6,966 nucleotides of DNA from Alphaproteobacteria bacterium MarineAlpha10_Bin3 (GTDB lineage: Bacteria; Pseudomonadota; Alphaproteobacteria; UBA8366; GCA-2717185), in NCBI GenBank assembly GCA_002937525.1, contig PTKA01000066.1, positions 1 through 6,966 on the forward strand, in the 5' to 3' direction. Below the pieces are notes generated by a model. It did no database searches. It was given only the letters and a program-made list of their open reading frames with translations, and was not told where the DNA came from. Of the stretch, positions 6,532 to 6,966 are shown in pieces. A program made the position numbers and the translations under genes. Each line of letters opens with the position of its first letter. The first letter of the stretch is position 1.

Positions 6532-6537
6532 CTTATA
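6532..6537 (-). promoter_or_regulatory. Candidate -10 element just upstream of the SxtJ-like gene
   Basis: Minus-strand TATAAG, five of six matches to TATAAT, ends 6 nt before the ATG at 6525. Standard spacing would put the first transcribed base at or next to that A, so the message would be leaderless, which agrees with the lack of a Shine-Dalgarno. No convincing -35 lies 16-18 nt upstream, so this remains tentative. Confidence 0.25.
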
Positions 6538-6634
6538 GCGCGTTCCACCGCCAACCGCCACGGCATGGCGATGTTTTTTACCGGCGCGCGGAGTTGAAGC
6601 AAGGCGAAACATTTCGTTACTTGGCGGTTGCCGT

Positions 6635-6663
6635 CTGACATGTCAATTTGCCGGCAATAGATT
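6635..6663 (+). promoter_or_regulatory. Candidate glmU promoter
   Basis: CTGACA (6635-6640, five of six to TTGACA) and TAGATT (6658-6663, four of six to TATAAT) are exactly 17 nt apart. Initiation near 6670 would fall inside the AGGAG ribosome binding site, leaving a leader of about 8 nt. That is unusually short and lowers confidence; the real promoter may lie further upstream. Confidence 0.35.
6636..6657. repeat. Two adjacent perfect 10-bp palindromes in the sxtJ-like/glmU divergent region
   Basis: TGACATGTCA (6636-6645) and TTGCCGGCAA (6648-6657) are each perfectly self-complementary and are separated by only AT, giving 12 bp between centres. They overlap the -35 and spacer of the candidate glmU promoter, and the first also holds a minus-strand TTGACA (6646-6641). 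They could be operator half-pairs, but no regulator is identifiable from the sequence. Confidence 0.45.
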
Positions 6664-6667
6664 AGCC

Positions 6668-6672
6668 AGGAG
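6668..6672 (+). promoter_or_regulatory. Ribosome binding site of glmU
   Basis: AGGAG, 5 nt before the ATG at 6678. It fixes the start of a gene whose stop codon lies outside the window. Confidence 0.75.
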
Positions 6673-6677
6673 CGGCA

Positions 6678-6966
6678 ATGAAGGATAGCGAGGTTGCGGT
6701 CGTGGTGCTGGCGGCGGGCCGGGGGTCGCGGATGAAGTCGGCCCTGCCGAAGGTGCTGCATGCGGTGGCGGGGCGGCCGCTGCTTGGCCATGTGCTGGAT
6801 GTGGCGGGCGCGCTGAAGGCGGCGCGCATCGCGGTCGTGGTCGGCCCGGACATGGACGATGTCGCGGCGGCGGCGGTGCCGCACGCGGTGGCGGTGCAGG
6901 CGGCCCAGCGCGGCACCGCCGATGCGGTACTGGCGGCGCGCGGCGCGCTGGCCGGGTTCGCGCGCG
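6678..6966 (+). CDS. glmU: Bifunctional GlmU, N-terminal uridyltransferase part (3' end outside window)
   Basis: The first 96 codons of the enzyme that acetylates glucosamine-1-phosphate and couples it to UTP, giving UDP-GlcNAc for peptidoglycan and lipopolysaccharide. After [10 protein letters not shown] comes the nucleotidyltransferase signature [18 protein letters not shown] (residues 11-28), with the conserved Arg and Lys that bind the UTP phosphates, followed by [12 protein letters not shown]. Further on, [15 protein letters not shown] (about 74-88) matches the uracil-binding QxGT segment of GlmU in its alphaproteobacterial form (QRGTADA). The frame is open to the window edge. The acetyltransferase left-handed beta-helix domain would lie beyond it. 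It is transcribed divergently from the SxtJ-like operon, 152 bp away. Codon third positions are very strongly G/C, more so than in the small genes of this window. Confidence 0.93.
   Translation, partial: MKDSEVAVVVLAAGRGSRMKSALPKVLHAVAGRPLLGHVLDVAGALKAARIAVVVGPDMDDVAAAAVPHAVAVQAAQRGTADAVLAARGALAGFAR

Noticed and set aside
6526..6612. 29-residue N-terminal extension of the SxtJ-like protein from the ATG at 6612
   Set aside because: Composition is basic and unlike the family, no ribosome binding site precedes it, and family-like sequence begins at MPDQ (6525).
6547..6629. Inverted repeat ACCGCCAA-type copies (6547-6560) against TTGGCGGTT (6621-6629) as a regulatory hairpin
   Set aside because: The arms are about 60 nt apart and are simple GGCGGT-type repeats common in this GC-rich DNA; not distinguishable from chance.
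1..6966. CRISPR arrays, insertion sequences, tRNA/rRNA genes, phage or integrase remnants
   Set aside because: No regularly spaced repeats, transposase frames, terminal inverted repeats or RNA gene signatures are visible; apart from the operon itself the context is ordinary chromosomal.

Overview
This is a GC-rich chromosomal window whose gene content and codon use suggest an alphaproteobacterium, probably of the Rhodospirillales type. That placement is inferred from protein style and base composition, not from a marker gene. It holds nine genes: seven complete and two cut by the window edges. Two of the complete genes are only 49 codons long, and their translations were read directly from the minus strand.

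Left part (1-2857): the 3' end of a plus-strand pyridoxal kinase gene (pdxY-like) runs convergently into, and overlaps by 35 bp, a minus-strand gene for a TPR protein with a glycosyltransferase-9-like C-terminal domain. Just upstream of that gene, same strand and 27 bp away, is asd (aspartate-semialdehyde dehydrogenase), so asd and the TPR gene probably form a transcription unit. A clear rho-independent terminator (2824-2857) separates asd from the genes further upstream.

Middle (2888-3299): two very short minus-strand genes encode small proteins with signal-peptide-like N-termini. Both carry an Asp-Cys pair early in the mature part and an identical TPQQTPI heptapeptide near the C-terminus. 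They look like a diverged tandem pair of unknown function.

Right part (3384-6525): a tight minus-strand operon, in transcription order: an SxtJ-family membrane protein, a 49-residue DUF5989 (SxtK-like) membrane peptide, a NodU/CmcH/SxtI-family O-carbamoyltransferase, and a TupB-type tungstate ABC transporter permease. Gaps between them are 9, 7 and 12 bp. The first three match the sxtI/sxtJ/sxtK association known from saxitoxin clusters and from many unrelated bacteria. The carbamoyltransferase appears to lack the conserved Asp expected as third metal ligand. The tungstate permease has neither its binding protein nor its ATPase in view.

Right edge: glmU (N-acetylglucosamine-1-phosphate uridyltransferase) starts divergently at 6678. 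The 152-bp divergent intergenic region holds two adjacent perfect 10-bp palindromes and promoter-like hexamers.
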